In this document: piece after piece, positions 7,657 to 18,520 of the stretch
Layout: every line of letters begins with the position of its first letter
Position numbering within the stretch: position 1 is the stretch's first letter
Assembly (NCBI GenBank): GCA_946405575.1
Contig: CAMJHP010000004.1
Span: 1-64,000 of the forward strand
Length of the DNA stretch: 64,000 nt
DNA from: an uncultured Bacteroidales bacterium
GTDB taxonomy: Bacteria; Bacteroidota; Bacteroidia; Bacteroidales; F082
Direction of reading: 5' to 3'
Translations under genes and position numbers: made by a program
The notes under the pieces: model-generated
The model's input: the letters and a program-made list of their open reading frames with translations, nothing else
Told to the model about the DNA's origin: nothing
Databases searched by the model: none

Positions 7657-8107
7657 CAAGAAGCCGTTGCTTGACCATGTCCTGATGCTCCGCGTCGCCG
7701 TAGTTGGCAAAGGGCTTGATGGAGATGCCGCCACGAGGATTGAACAGGCCGATGACCTCAAGATATTTGGGATTCATCAGCTTGACCAAGTCCTTCATGA
7801 TGATATTCACACAGTCCTCATGGAAGTCGCCGTGGTTGCGGAAACTGAAGAGGTAGAGTTTCAAGCTCTTGCTCTCCACCATCAGCGTGCGCGGGATATA
7901 ATTAATAATAAGGTGTCCAAAATCGGGCTGGCCTGTCTTGGGGCACAGCGAGGTAAACTCGGGACAATCCAAAGTCACAAGGTATTCGTTCTCAGGATGT
8001 TTATTCTCAAACGTCTCCAGCACCTCGGGTGTATAATCGTAGCTGTAATGCGTGTTTTGATTACCTAATAACGTGACACCTTTCAGTTCTTGTTCGTTTC
8101 TTGACAT
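7628..8107 (-). CDS. queF: NADPH-dependent 7-cyano-7-deazaguanine reductase QueF
   Basis: QueF reduces preQ0 to preQ1, the base inserted into tRNA by Tgt. This is the short single-domain type (159 residues). The catalytic cysteine lies in [15 protein letters not shown], and the NADPH/substrate part is [14 protein letters not shown], with the usual [13 protein letters not shown] near the end. The family normally ends about there; here some 20 further residues follow, and the final ones ([11 protein letters not shown]) are encoded by a dispersed palindromic repeat. The ATG at 8107 lies 18 bases behind a -7 box. It is the first gene of the leftward cluster. Confidence 0.94.
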   Translation of the reverse strand: MSRNEQELKGVTLLGNQNTHYSYDYTPEVLETFENKHPENEYLVTLDCPEFTSLCPKTGQPDFGHLIINYIPRTLMVESKSLKLYLFSFRNHGDFHEDCVNIIMKDLVKLMNPKYLEVIGLFNPRGGISIKPFANYGDAEHQDMVKQRLLGHCERSVAI

Positions 8108-8125
8108 AGGTTTGTATTTTGGCTG

Positions 8126-8133
8126 CAAAATTA
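8126..8133 (-). promoter_or_regulatory. -7 promoter box of the queF-queC-queD-queE cluster
   Basis: TAATTTTG on the minus strand. The leader to the queF ATG would be about 14 nt. I see no preQ1 riboswitch in it. Confidence 0.55.
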
Positions 8134-8204
8134 GTAAATGTTAGTTGACGGAATGCCCTGAAAGGCAGAAATCCATCAAAAATCATTCAAAAAATCAAAA
8201 GAAA

Positions 8205-8242
8205 ATCCGTGTCTGACAGCCACTTGCCATATAGACACGGAT
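8205..8242 (-). terminator. Terminator of the peptide transporter operon
   Basis: Perfect 10-bp stem ATCCGTGTCT (8205-8214) with AGACACGGAT (8233-8242). On the minus strand it is followed by TTTTC and further T-rich sequence. Confidence 0.7.
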
Positions 8243-8301
8243 TCTCAAAGATTTTAATATAGATTTTGAAAGATTTCTTTCCGTAAGGAAATCCCAAAAA
8301 A

Positions 8302-9984
8302 TCAGCAACCCGAAGCTGCCCGCTCCAGTCGCTTCATAATCGAGAAGATGAACACGGCGGAGAGCAGACAGAGCACGACAAGCACGCCCCAGACCATCCA
8401 GAGCGGCATACCTGTGCCCCAGATGCGAGCGATGACGCTGGTGAGGTAATTACCGATGGCGGTCACGCAGAACCACAAGCCCATCATCATGCCTTTGTAC
8501 TTGGGCGGTGCCACCTTGGTGACGAAGGAGATACCGATGGGGCTCAGCAACAACTCGGCGAAAGTCAGGACGAAATACGTGCTAATCAGCCAGTTGGGCG
8601 AGACTAATGTGCTACTCACTCCACCTTGCGCCTTCAGCTCAGCTGGACTGGCCAATGGAAACGAGCAAATTACCAAGATGAGGAAGCCCAACGCGGCCAC
8701 AATCATACCCATGCCAATCTTGCGCGGCGAGGAAGGCTCTTTGCCTTTCTTCGCCAAAGCGCCGAAGACCGCCATCGAGACAGGTGTCAAGGCGACTACA
8801 AAGAATGGGTTGAACTGCTGGAATTGTTGCGGCAGGATGTTGATGGGGTCGGGCATAGTCTTATAAAGCATCACTGCCATAACCCACAGAAATGTCGTAA
8901 CACCACATAGGATGCCACGGTTCAAGGGCTTGGTGGTCTGGGCGGCTCCAAACATCGTATAAATCGAGATGGCTATTAAAGTCAACGACCAAATATTGAA
9001 GCCAAAACGGGTGAAACCACTTGCCGTGCTTTGCGTGTAATCGCGGGCAAAGTAGGTAAGACAGAGACCTGCCTGCTGGAACGACATCCAGAAGAAGATG
9101 ACCACGGCGAAGACCATCACCAAAGCGGTGATGCGCTCGCGCGTCTGCTCCTTCGAGAGTTCCGTCACATTCACGGTGGTGCTTTCCATCGTCTTAGCCT
9201 GCTTGGTGTTGACATCAGCGTGCTTGAACCACTTGCGGCAACTCAGGTAGATGGCCATCGAGAGAATCAATGAAATGCAGGCCACGCCGAAGCCGTAATT
9301 GTAGGCACCCGACAAGGCATCGATATAGTTGTTGGCAAAACCAGCCAAGTCGCTGACATTACCGCCTTGTTGCATCGCCAAGGCCTCGAAAGTGGAAAGC
9401 GCTTCAGGCGTGATGGTGCCATCAAGGTATTGGTGCGCCAAAGAAGGAATCTGCGGCACATAACTGAAGCCTGCCTTGCCGAGGAACAAATCCGTCACCT
9501 TGGTGGCCGCCATAGGAGCGAACATCGAACCGATGTTGATGGCCATATAGAACAGGCTGAAGCCATTGTCGCGGAAAGCGCTGTATTTGGCTTCATCATA
9601 GAGGTTGCCCACCATCACCTGCAGGTTGCCCTTGAAAAGGCCCGTGCCGATGGCGATGAGTGCCAAGGCAGAGAACATGGTAATCTTTGCCGTTGTCGTT
9701 GCCATAGGTACCGCCAGCAGCAAGTAACCTAAGAACATCACCACGATACCCGACTTCACCATCTTGCCGTAACCGAAACGGTCGGCCAGCATACCGCCGA
9801 TGAGGGGCATGAAATAGACGCATCCGAGAAAAATGCCGTAGATATTACCCGCTTGTGCTTCGTTGTAGCCGAACTTGGCCTGCAGGAAAAGCACGAAGAT
9901 GGCCAACATGGTATAATAGCCAAAGCGCTCGCCCGTGTTGGCGAGGGCGAGCGCATATAGACCTTTAGGATGTCCTTTAAACAT
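8302..9984 (-). CDS. POT/PTR-family proton-coupled peptide transporter
   Basis: A 560-residue inner-membrane protein of the POT family (major facilitator fold), importing di- and tripeptides with protons. It has many hydrophobic segments, the loop GGMLADRFGYGKMV after helix 2-3, and the GTGLFKGNLQVMVG stretch of the family. The N-terminal signature reads NTGERFGYY: the usual ExxERF proton-coupling motif has N in place of the first E, as in its neighbour. It begins 31 bp after the second transporter and shares its operon. Tandem peptide importers fit an organism that also secretes large proteases. Confidence 0.92.
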   Translation of the reverse strand: MFKGHPKGLYALALANTGERFGYYTMLAIFVLFLQAKFGYNEAQAGNIYGIFLGCVYFMPLIGGMLADRFGYGKMVKSGIVVMFLGYLLLAVPMATTTAKITMFSALALIAIGTGLFKGNLQVMVGNLYDEAKYSAFRDNGFSLFYMAINIGSMFAPMAATKVTDLFLGKAGFSYVPQIPSLAHQYLDGTITPEALSTFEALAMQQGGNVSDLAGFANNYIDALSGAYNYGFGVACISLILSMAIYLSCRKWFKHADVNTKQAKTMESTTVNVTELSKEQTRERITALVMVFAVVIFFWMSFQQAGLCLTYFARDYTQSTASGFTRFGFNIWSLTLIAISIYTMFGAAQTTKPLNRGILCGVTTFLWVMAVMLYKTMPDPINILPQQFQQFNPFFVVALTPVSMAVFGALAKKGKEPSSPRKIGMGMIVAALGFLILVICSFPLASPAELKAQGGVSSTLVSPNWLISTYFVLTFAELLLSPIGISFVTKVAPPKYKGMMMGLWFCVTAIGNYLTSVIARIWGTGMPLWMVWGVLVVLCLLSAVFIFSIMKRLERAASGC

Positions 9985-10015
9985 CAGTTGAGCATTTAAA
10001 GTTTATTGTTTAACG

Positions 10016-11695
10016 TTAGGCGGTGACGCGTTCAAGCCATTTTACCATACCCAACATGACTGACATGGAAATGAGGCAGACGGCCAAGAACACGGCCCAG
10101 CATATCCAGATCGGCCAAGCGTTGTACATGACGGGTCCAATCCAAATCATCAAGTTGCCAATGGCGGTGGCAGCGAGCCACAAACCTTGGCAGAGACCCA
10201 GCATATGACGAGGTGCCACTTTCGACACAAACGACAGGCCCAACGGGGAGATGAACAACTCAGCCACGGTCAGGAAGAAGTAAACGACAAACATCACCCA
10301 GTAACCTTGCTTATGCAAGCCTGCGGCAGCCATCGCACTGCTATCCATGGCGCGGAACTCATCGCCCGACGGATAACCGTTAGCCAGCGAGAGGACCATC
10401 AGGAAGAGGTAAGCAATGCCTGCGATGAACATACCCAAAGCAATCTTGCGCGGTGTAGAGACGCCCCTGCCCTTTCTAGCCAATGAGGCGAAGATACCCA
10501 TGACGATAGGCGTCAGGATAATCACGAACAGCGGGTTCAATGCCTGCGTGATCTCAGGAGCGAGCCATTCGGAGTTGACGAAGTCGCGGGCGAACACCAT
10601 CAGCGACTGGCCATTCTGGTGGAACGAGAGCCAGAAGAACACGGCGATACCCAACACAGCGAACAAAGCTGCGATACGCTGCTTGATTTCCTTGGCCATA
10701 GCGGCTTTCTCCTCGGGAGTGTAATCAGCAACTTCAGTGGCCAGTTTCTTGGCGGGTTGCGGGAATTTCTTCTTTTGAGTGAAGAACACAATCAAGGAAA
10801 TCATCATAGCGATCATCGAAGCGATGAAAGCGAAATGGATACCTTGGTTATAGACACCGATATAATCAGAGCAGAATTTTGTCAAGTCAGTGGCGGCACT
10901 GGCATCGATGACGGAATTGCCCATGGTTTCAGTGAACTTGGTGGTCACCTGGCCATCTTTCAGGAACTGATGGCAGAGTGCAGGCATATCGGCATTGTAA
11001 ATGAAGTTGTGAGCCTTAAGCCACCATGTACGCAGCAGAGGAGCCACGAAGGGGGCAATCACACCACCGATGTTGATGAACACGTAGAAAATCTGGAAAC
11101 CACTATCGCGACGATCCTTGGCTTCAGCCAAAGCCTCAGGGCCTTTCTTGGCAGCTTCGGCCTCGAAGTTGTCATACAGTTGCCCAACTAAAGCCTGCAA
11201 GTTGCCTTTGAAGAGACCATTACCGAAAGCGATCATAAGCAGAGCTGCACAGGTGAAGATCAAGATGCCCCACCAAGCACCATTGCCATCAGCAATGATA
11301 CCATCAGCGTTACGGCTGAACAGCGGGATGGCAAGAGCCACATAACCGATGGCCATAATGACCAGACCCCATTGGATGGTGCCATGATAGTTTTGAGTAC
11401 GGTCGGCAATGATACCACCCACTAAGGCAAGCACATAGATACCAAAGTAGAACACTGAGTAAATGAGGCCTGCAGTAGCATCAGGCAGACCAAACTTCGA
11501 AACGAGGAACAGCAACAGGATGGCGTTCATAATGTAATAACCAAAACGCTCGCCCATGTTACTCAAGGCAGCAGCAATTAAGCCTTTCGGGTGATCACGC
11601 TTCGCGGTCCTCAAGTAGAAGATCAAGAAGGGAATCACGATGGCAAGAATCACACACAACAGTACGATTGTCAAATTTGCTTTCAAAAATTCCAT
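10016..11695 (-). CDS. POT/PTR-family proton-coupled peptide transporter (second copy)
   Basis: A 559-residue homologue of the neighbouring transporter, with one extra N-terminal membrane helix (MEFLKANLTIVLLCVILAIV) before the HPKGL start of the conserved part. The motif is NMGERFGYY, again N instead of E at the first ExxER position. GNGLFKGNLQALVGQLY and FISPLGLSFVSKVAPRH match the partner gene. It is the first gene of the two-gene operon. The pair is divergent enough to suggest an old duplication, possibly with different peptide preference. Confidence 0.92.
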   Translation of the reverse strand: MEFLKANLTIVLLCVILAIVIPFLIFYLRTAKRDHPKGLIAAALSNMGERFGYYIMNAILLLFLVSKFGLPDATAGLIYSVFYFGIYVLALVGGIIADRTQNYHGTIQWGLVIMAIGYVALAIPLFSRNADGIIADGNGAWWGILIFTCAALLMIAFGNGLFKGNLQALVGQLYDNFEAEAAKKGPEALAEAKDRRDSGFQIFYVFINIGGVIAPFVAPLLRTWWLKAHNFIYNADMPALCHQFLKDGQVTTKFTETMGNSVIDASAATDLTKFCSDYIGVYNQGIHFAFIASMIAMMISLIVFFTQKKKFPQPAKKLATEVADYTPEEKAAMAKEIKQRIAALFAVLGIAVFFWLSFHQNGQSLMVFARDFVNSEWLAPEITQALNPLFVIILTPIVMGIFASLARKGRGVSTPRKIALGMFIAGIAYLFLMVLSLANGYPSGDEFRAMDSSAMAAAGLHKQGYWVMFVVYFFLTVAELFISPLGLSFVSKVAPRHMLGLCQGLWLAATAIGNLMIWIGPVMYNAWPIWICWAVFLAVCLISMSVMLGMVKWLERVTA

Positions 11696-11758
11696 AATGA
11701 TTTGTTTTTAATGATTATTATTTGTTGTTTTTCAAATTTCTCGTTTTCCAACAGCGGA

Positions 11759-11766
11759 CAAAGATA
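11759..11766 (-). promoter_or_regulatory. -7 promoter box of the peptide transporter operon
   Basis: TATCTTTG on the minus strand, about 60 nt before the ATG at 11695. Confidence 0.6.
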
Positions 11767-11828
11767 GGGAAAAAAGTTTTGCAATAGCAAAAATGGAGAA
11801 AAAAGTCCGAGCATAGCCGAAAAATCGC

Positions 11829-11836
11829 TACTTTTG
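11829..11836 (+). promoter_or_regulatory. -7 promoter box of valS
   Basis: TACTTTTG on the plus strand. The implied valS leader of about 100 nt contains half of a dispersed repeat and two ACAATTAAACA units. Confidence 0.55.
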
Positions 11837-11860
11837 CCGATTGTTTTAAACGAGGATACT

Positions 11861-11900
11861 GGATTGCTTCGTTCCTCGCAATGACGCAAAGCGCGTCAAC
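11861..11900. repeat. Half-copy of the dispersed repeat in the valS leader
   Basis: It carries ggattgcttcgttcctcgca and then atgacgcaaagcgcgtcaac, matching the left arm of the element at 5680. The right arm is missing. Confidence 0.65.
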
Positions 11901-11939
11901 AGTCAACAATTAAACAGTCTACAATTAAACATCCTATAC

Positions 11940-14618
<2,679 letters not shown>

Positions 14619-14621
14619 AAA

Positions 14622-14650
14622 TGTAGAGACGGTGCTGCGCCGACTCTACT
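14622..14650. repeat. TGTAGAGACG-type hairpin after valS
   Basis: An imperfect palindrome, tgtagagacgg...cgactctact, immediately after the valS stop. A cleaner copy lies at 19884-19913 and a degraded one at 15519-15543. Confidence 0.55.
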
Positions 14651-14665
14651 GATTACACAAAAAAA

Positions 14666-14698
14666 CGGATAGTGGCGATTCTTATCCTCCACTATCCG
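14666..14698 (-). terminator. Terminator of the toxin-antitoxin operon
   Basis: Perfect 10-bp stem CGGATAGTGG (14666-14675) with CCACTATCCG (14689-14698). On the minus strand it is followed by seven T. It could also serve valS, though the plus side has only TATTTGTTT. Confidence 0.75.
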
Positions 14699-14748
14699 TA
14701 TTTGTTTCTCCGATAATTTAAATGCCACCGCAATCTTTCGAATAAACT

Positions 14749-15054
14749 TCATAATCTCGATGACAACAATTTCGGTAATTTTTTTTCATCCCGTCTATTA
14801 TCCCAAATGGCTAAAATTCTAATTTCATTATCAGTAACAAGATAGAAAATGCGGTTATGCCATGAGTGCAAGACAAAGAATGGCAAGTATCTTTCATCTT
14901 TTGTACCAAGAAATGGATTTGACGCCAAAACGCTAACCCTTTCCATTATGTCTTTGACAACCTTATCAGCTACTTTCTCGCCAAACAATTCTGACACCTT
15001 TTCGCCTATCGAAGCCAATTCTTCAAGAGCTAATTCATGCCAAATGAGTTTCAT
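14749..15054 (-). CDS. ParE/RelE-superfamily toxin
   Basis: A 101-residue basic protein of the ParE/RelE fold: MKLIWHELALEELASIGEKVSELFGEK at the front, then the central NPFLGTKDERYLPFFVLHSWHNRIFYLV and DNEIRILAIWDNRRD, typical of these toxins. RelE members cut mRNA on ribosomes and ParE members block gyrase; the sequence alone does not decide which. It overlaps the upstream antitoxin by 20 bases. The pair lies between valS and a duplicated valS 3' end, which points to arrival by transfer. Confidence 0.85.
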   Translation of the reverse strand: MKLIWHELALEELASIGEKVSELFGEKVADKVVKDIMERVSVLASNPFLGTKDERYLPFFVLHSWHNRIFYLVTDNEIRILAIWDNRRDEKKLPKLLSSRL

Positions 15055-15301
15055 ACCGATGCAGTCTTGACATTACTCTTTCATAAACCTCTTCATGGGG
15101 TATACAAACCGAAGAATCGTTCTCCATCTCGGCAGCACGACGATTCAACTCCTTCAGCTCATCATCAACTGACCTGTCCGTAATGGTGTTTGGCATCACT
15201 AATGACAAAGCGTATGAATATATCAAATCGGTCAATTCTTCTTTGGAATAATAGCCGCACGATGGTAGTTCAATGTCAATTCTTACAGTATCCATATCCA
15301 T
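15035..15301 (-). CDS. Antitoxin partner of the ParE/RelE toxin
   Basis: An 88-residue acidic protein directly upstream of, and overlapping, the toxin gene, which is the usual order. The sequence has YSKEELTDLIYSYALSLV, then a long charged helix (DDELKELNRRAAEMEND) and IPHEEVYERVMSRLHR, plausible as the toxin-wrapping part. I do not recognise the DNA-binding family. The ATG at 15301 is chosen, 20 nt behind a -7 box; a Met two codons later is an alternative. A longer upstream reading frame here is only the antisense of the valS remnant. Confidence 0.75.
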   Translation of the reverse strand: MDMDTVRIDIELPSCGYYSKEELTDLIYSYALSLVMPNTITDRSVDDELKELNRRAAEMENDSSVCIPHEEVYERVMSRLHRYETHLA

Positions 15302-15321
15302 CTGTTTTTGTATTGTTGTTG

Positions 15322-15329
15322 CAAAAATA
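15322..15329 (-). promoter_or_regulatory. Promoter of the toxin-antitoxin operon
   Basis: TATTTTTG on the minus strand, with TTTG at 15351-15354 spaced 21 bp away as a -33 element. Confidence 0.6.
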
Positions 15330-15386
15330 GACAAAGTTTTTGAATATTTGCAAATTGTGATTGTATTTCTCGAAAATAAGTTATAA

Positions 15387-15513
15387 TGCTTTCCAACGAA
15401 TGCTTCGTGAGTGATGCTCCAGCCGCCGTCGTCGACAAGGAACGCAAGAAGAAAGCCGACGCCGAAGCCAAGATTGCCGTGATTGAGCAGCAATTGGCGG
15501 GGCTGAGGAAGTG
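15387..15513 (+). pseudogene. valS: Displaced duplicate of the valS 3' end
   Basis: This stretch encodes the last 41-42 residues of valyl-tRNA synthetase, with three amino-acid changes from the intact gene (near SNECFVSD) and an in-frame TGA. Most DNA differences are silent third-position changes, so this copy evolved as part of a working valS rather than decaying in place. It has no start and cannot be expressed as an enzyme. The most economical reading is that incoming DNA carrying a related valS 3' end plus the toxin-antitoxin pair joined here, leaving the original 3' end behind. Confidence 0.85.
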
Positions 15514-15518
15514 ATTTT

Positions 15519-15543
15519 ACCTTGTAAAGACGGTTCTACAAGG
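15519..15543. repeat. Degraded TGTAGAGACG-type hairpin after the valS remnant
   Basis: The arms ACCTTGTA and TACAAGGT flank aagacggttc. It holds the same position relative to the remnant stop codon as 14622-14650 does to the valS stop. Confidence 0.45.
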
Positions 15544-15554
15544 TTAAATGAAAC

Positions 15555-15585
15555 GGCTTCATCTTCAACGATGAAGCCATTTTTG
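15555..15585 (+). terminator. Probable original valS terminator
   Basis: Perfect 9-bp stem GGCTTCATC / GATGAAGCC (15555-15578), followed by ATTTTTG. It stands just after the displaced valS end and faces the convergent gene at 15595. Confidence 0.65.
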
Positions 15586-15594
15586 TTCGTTCAT

Positions 15595-16320
15595 CTATCT
15601 TTCAAGTCGATTCTCTATCAATTCCGCTTGTCCCCTTAGTATGCCAACATTAGTTTCGTTTATTTGTATTATCTCTCCTAACTCAGTTGGAGATTCGAAT
15701 ACGACTGATTCAACATAGCCACCACAAATTCTATAAAAATCGGATATTCGAAAAAGATATCCGACTTGTATTGCATCAGACTCTTGTGATTCCATTCTTA
15801 TTTCATATGGCTCAACTGTATACTGAACACCATCTTCAGAAAGTTGAATCTTAAATGTTCGGCTTTTATTTCCTTTTTCACCAGATGAATTCATTGGCAC
15901 AAGTACATGTATTGAGAAATCCTCTTCATCATCAATGTACTCGTACTTTTTATACCTATAAGCAGACCAAATCTGAACATCTTCCATAATCCATTCACTA
16001 CAAGTGACGAGAAGACGAGAATCCGATGAGATATCATCCTTGTATATTTGTGCGTTCGATTCATAAACTTTCCCCACACCTTCTTTATACTTTATCACAA
16101 ATTTCTGTTCATGCATTTTCAAATAGTTATCCATGCAAAGAATATACACACAAATTGCAACAACACATCCTGAAAGGATTATTGAAAGCACTTTCCCGCC
16201 AATTCTATTCTTGGTTTTTATCATACTACTAATTGCCCAAACAGCAACTATAATTGCCACAATGCCAAAAATATAGGCATAAACAACCAGATGACTAAAA
16301 TCTGGACTCAAATTTCTCAT
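15595..16320 (-). CDS. Hypothetical membrane-anchored protein
   Basis: A 241-residue protein I do not recognise. Two hydrophobic segments lie near the N-terminus (about residues 11-33 and 43-64), then a soluble, mostly beta-rich domain of about 175 residues with many acidic and aromatic positions. It likely sits in the inner membrane with its C-terminal domain outside the cytoplasm. The only promoter box upstream is 350 nt away (16667-16674), beyond a structured region. It is more AT-rich than its neighbours, which may indicate transfer. Confidence 0.6.
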   Translation of the reverse strand: MRNLSPDFSHLVVYAYIFGIVAIIVAVWAISSMIKTKNRIGGKVLSIILSGCVVAICVYILCMDNYLKMHEQKFVIKYKEGVGKVYESNAQIYKDDISSDSRLLVTCSEWIMEDVQIWSAYRYKKYEYIDDEEDFSIHVLVPMNSSGEKGNKSRTFKIQLSEDGVQYTVEPYEIRMESQESDAIQVGYLFRISDFYRICGGYVESVVFESPTELGEIIQINETNVGILRGQAELIENRLER

Positions 16321-16666
16321 AATTCAATACCCTAAATTCGTCATCGGGCGCAACTTCAAGTTTGGCGGATTCCCGAGCGCCAGAGAACTTGAAATGACAA
16401 GGCATATAACGAAAGAAGCGCGGGAATCAACTCTTGCTTATCCCGCTATCGAGGCTCTCGCATTGCCCTGTTATGTAAGATAAGCAATGCATCAGCCCAC
16501 GCTTTTGGTATGATACTATAAGCAATATATACCAAAACTATGGACGATGACCATTGCGTTATCACGACACAACATAGAATTTGCGAGATTCCGATAGCCG
16601 CGAATAAACGCTAGTTCAGCGTCTTTGTTAATATGTCTGCCGCTTGGGTATTGCCAAACGACGGTG
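16321..16666 (-). ncRNA. Candidate structured non-coding RNA or long 5' leader
   Basis: About 345 bp with no convincing reading frame but a run of strong stems on the minus strand: TTCAAGTT/AACTTGAA with GGCG/CGCC inside it (about 16351-16396); GCGGGA/TCCCGC (about 16420-16446); GCATTGC/GCAATGC (about 16461-16491); TTTTGGTAT/ATACCAAAA (about 16504-16538); ACGCT/AGCGT (about 16610-16624). A -7 box precedes it. It may be a free RNA, the leader of the gene at 15595, or part of a mobile element. It matches no RNA family I can name. Confidence 0.4.
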
Positions 16667-16674
16667 CAAATATA
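16667..16674 (-). promoter_or_regulatory. -7 box upstream of the structured region
   Basis: TATATTTG on the minus strand fits TAnnTTTG. I see no clear TTG at -33. Confidence 0.45.
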
Positions 16675-16725
16675 AGGAAAAAGATTTCAAACTATGGAAA
16701 ACGGAGAAAAACTTTTCAAAAAGAC

Positions 16726-16811
16726 TTTTCCGCAGAAAATCCAAAGATAACCTGCGCAAATGGCATCAAAAAGCAAAATTTGCGCAGAAAATATTTCAAT
16801 AAGTTGCGCAA
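16726..16811 (+). repeat. Direct repeat A, upstream copy (86 bp)
   Basis: It is identical to 18305-18390 at 83 of 86 positions, with no gaps. The two copies flank the ATPase gene at 16854-18299. Each contains an inverted pair CTGCGCAAAT / ATTTGCGCAG (exact in the downstream copy). A further piece, TTTGCGCAGAAAATATT, recurs at 16831-16847, next to the gene's start. Confidence 0.9.
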
Positions 16812-16826
16812 CTATGGTAATTTTTA

Positions 16827-16834
16827 TACTTTTG
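16827..16834 (+). promoter_or_regulatory. -7 promoter box of the first ATPase cassette
   Basis: TACTTTTG lies between the upstream direct repeat and the ATG at 16854. Leader of about 15 nt. Confidence 0.6.
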
Positions 16835-16853
16835 CGCAGAAAATATTATTGCC

Positions 16854-18299
16854 ATGGAAAAGAAACTTATCGGAAGAAATGTTGAATATAAGGCTCTTAC
16901 AAATTATTTCACCTCAAAAGGCTCGGAATTTATCGCTGTGTATGGCCGTCGGCGCGTCGGGAAAACCTTTCTCATCCGAAAAGCCGCCAAGGACCAATTC
17001 GCTTTTTTCCTCACAGGAGCGCATGAAGTACCCAAAAACGAGCAACTCATCAACTTTGCCATCGCCGTCCAAAAGCATTTCAAAACCGAGCGGCTTGAGA
17101 TTCCAAAAAACTGGATATTAGCATTTTATGAACTCTCAAAGCATTTGGAATCCTTGCCTAAAGGCAACAAAATCATCTTCATTGATGAACTTCCGTGGCT
17201 GAGTACGGCCAAATCAAGGTTTGTGGCTGCATTGGAAAACTTCTGGAACAGTTGGGCATCCTTGCGCGACGACATCAAATTGGTGGTTTGCGGCTCGGCA
17301 ACCTCTTGGATGATTGACAACCTCATCCACAGCCGTGGCGGACTACACAACAGAATCACGCATCAGATTGTGCTTGAGCCTTTTACGTTGAATGAATGTG
17401 AAGCCTATTTCCGCGCTTACGGTTTCTCCTATTCAAGGAAACAAATCGCGGAATGTTATATGGTCATGGGCGGCATACCTTATTATATGTCGCTGATGGA
17501 CAAAAGCAAAAGCGTGGCGCAAAATGTTGATATGCTGTTCTTTGCCCCCAATGCGAGCCTCAAAGATGAATTCAACGAACTTTACCACGCCCTGTTCAAG
17601 AAAGCCAACACGCACATCCAAGTAGTGACCGCATTGGCCACGAAAGGCAAAGGCCTGACCCGACAAGAGATTGTGAAAGCAGCCAATGTCACCGACAACG
17701 GAGCCTTAAGCACCGTGCTTGAAGAATTGGAAAAATGCGGGTTTATAAGGACTTACGAACCTTTTGGCAACCTTCAAAAAGCCACCGACAAAAGGCAGAA
17801 AAGCGACACACTGTTCCAACTCATCGATTCCTACACCTTGTTTTATTTTGATTTCATCGTCCAAAACAAGTATCACGACGAACAGTTCTGGACGACCTCT
17901 TTCAATAGCCCTATCCATAGTGCTTGGAGCGGCATTTCTTTTGAACGGCTTTGTTTGGCGCACTTGTCGCAAATCAAGAAAGCATTGGGAATCAGCGGAG
18001 TGCAGACTTTGGCGTGTTCTTGGCGAAGTTCGTCAGCGAATAAAAGCAGCCAAATAGACCTGCTCATCGACCGCAAAGACGAAACCATCAACATCTGCGA
18101 AATGAAGTATTCCAAAGGGAAATACGAAATCGACAAAGCTTATGAAGATACGCTCAACGACAGACTGACGACTTTCGTTCAAGAAACCGGCACGAAAAAA
18201 ACGCTTTTACTCACCTTCGTGACTACTGAAGGCGTAAAGCAAAATGCACACAGTGGAGGTGTTCAGTGCGAGGTGGTTTTAGATGAACTATTTGAGTGA
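16854..18299 (+). CDS. AAA ATPase with C-terminal nuclease-like domain (DUF234/COG1672 type)
   Basis: A 481-residue protein of the archaeal/bacterial AAA ATPase group. The P-loop is VYGRRRVGKTFLIRK (about residues 29-43), the Walker B stretch IIFIDELPWL (about 105-114), and VVCGSATSWM follows. A winged-helix part (KGKGLTRQEIVKAANV) precedes a C-terminal domain with SSQIDLLIDRKDETINICEMKYSK, which has the D...ExK pattern of PD-(D/E)XK nucleases. The cellular role of this family is unknown. The gene fills the space between two 86-bp direct repeats, with the downstream copy five bases after the stop. Confidence 0.88.
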   Translation: MEKKLIGRNVEYKALTNYFTSKGSEFIAVYGRRRVGKTFLIRKAAKDQFAFFLTGAHEVPKNEQLINFAIAVQKHFKTERLEIPKNWILAFYELSKHLESLPKGNKIIFIDELPWLSTAKSRFVAALENFWNSWASLRDDIKLVVCGSATSWMIDNLIHSRGGLHNRITHQIVLEPFTLNECEAYFRAYGFSYSRKQIAECYMVMGGIPYYMSLMDKSKSVAQNVDMLFFAPNASLKDEFNELYHALFKKANTHIQVVTALATKGKGLTRQEIVKAANVTDNGALSTVLEELEKCGFIRTYEPFGNLQKATDKRQKSDTLFQLIDSYTLFYFDFIVQNKYHDEQFWTTSFNSPIHSAWSGISFERLCLAHLSQIKKALGISGVQTLACSWRSSSANKSSQIDLLIDRKDETINICEMKYSKGKYEIDKAYEDTLNDRLTTFVQETGTKKTLLLTFVTTEGVKQNAHSGGVQCEVVLDELFE

Positions 18300-18304
18300 T
18301 GAAT

Positions 18305-18390
18305 TTTTCCGCAGAAAATCCAAAGATAATCTGCGCAAATGGCATCAAAAAGCATCATTTGCGCAGAAAATATTTCAATAAGTTGCGCAA
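18305..18390 (+). repeat. Direct repeat A, downstream copy (86 bp)
   Basis: Starts five bases after the ATPase stop codon. Perfect 10-bp inverted arms at 18331-18340 and 18357-18366. Confidence 0.9.
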
Positions 18391-18431
18391 TTTTTGAGGA
18401 AAACATTCCCTCCATTACACAAGATATCAAC

Positions 18432-18488
18432 AAAACTCTATGGAAAAATCATAAATATTCTGATTTTTTCCCAGAGTTTTGTCAGAAA
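18432..18488 (+). repeat. Direct repeat B, upstream copy (57 bp)
   Basis: It matches 19823-19879 at 49 of 57 positions, ungapped. The two copies flank the second ATPase gene. The copy is itself an imperfect palindrome (AAAACTCT...AGAGTTTT). Confidence 0.88.
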
Positions 18489-18492
18489 TGAT

Positions 18493-18500
18493 TATTTTTG
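18493..18500 (+). promoter_or_regulatory. -7 promoter box of the second ATPase cassette
   Basis: TATTTTTG lies between the upstream repeat and the ATG at 18521, the same layout as the first cassette. Confidence 0.6.
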
Positions 18501-18520
18501 CGGCATAAAAGGCAAAAACT

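Noticed and set aside
16633-17121. A 162-codon open frame starting before the first ATPase
   Set aside because: It runs through the direct repeat and overlaps the ATPase in another frame; the ATPase start has its own box.
16726-18390. A CRISPR array or ordinary IS element around the ATPase genes
   Set aside because: Each repeat family has only two copies around one gene, with no regular spacers and no transposase.
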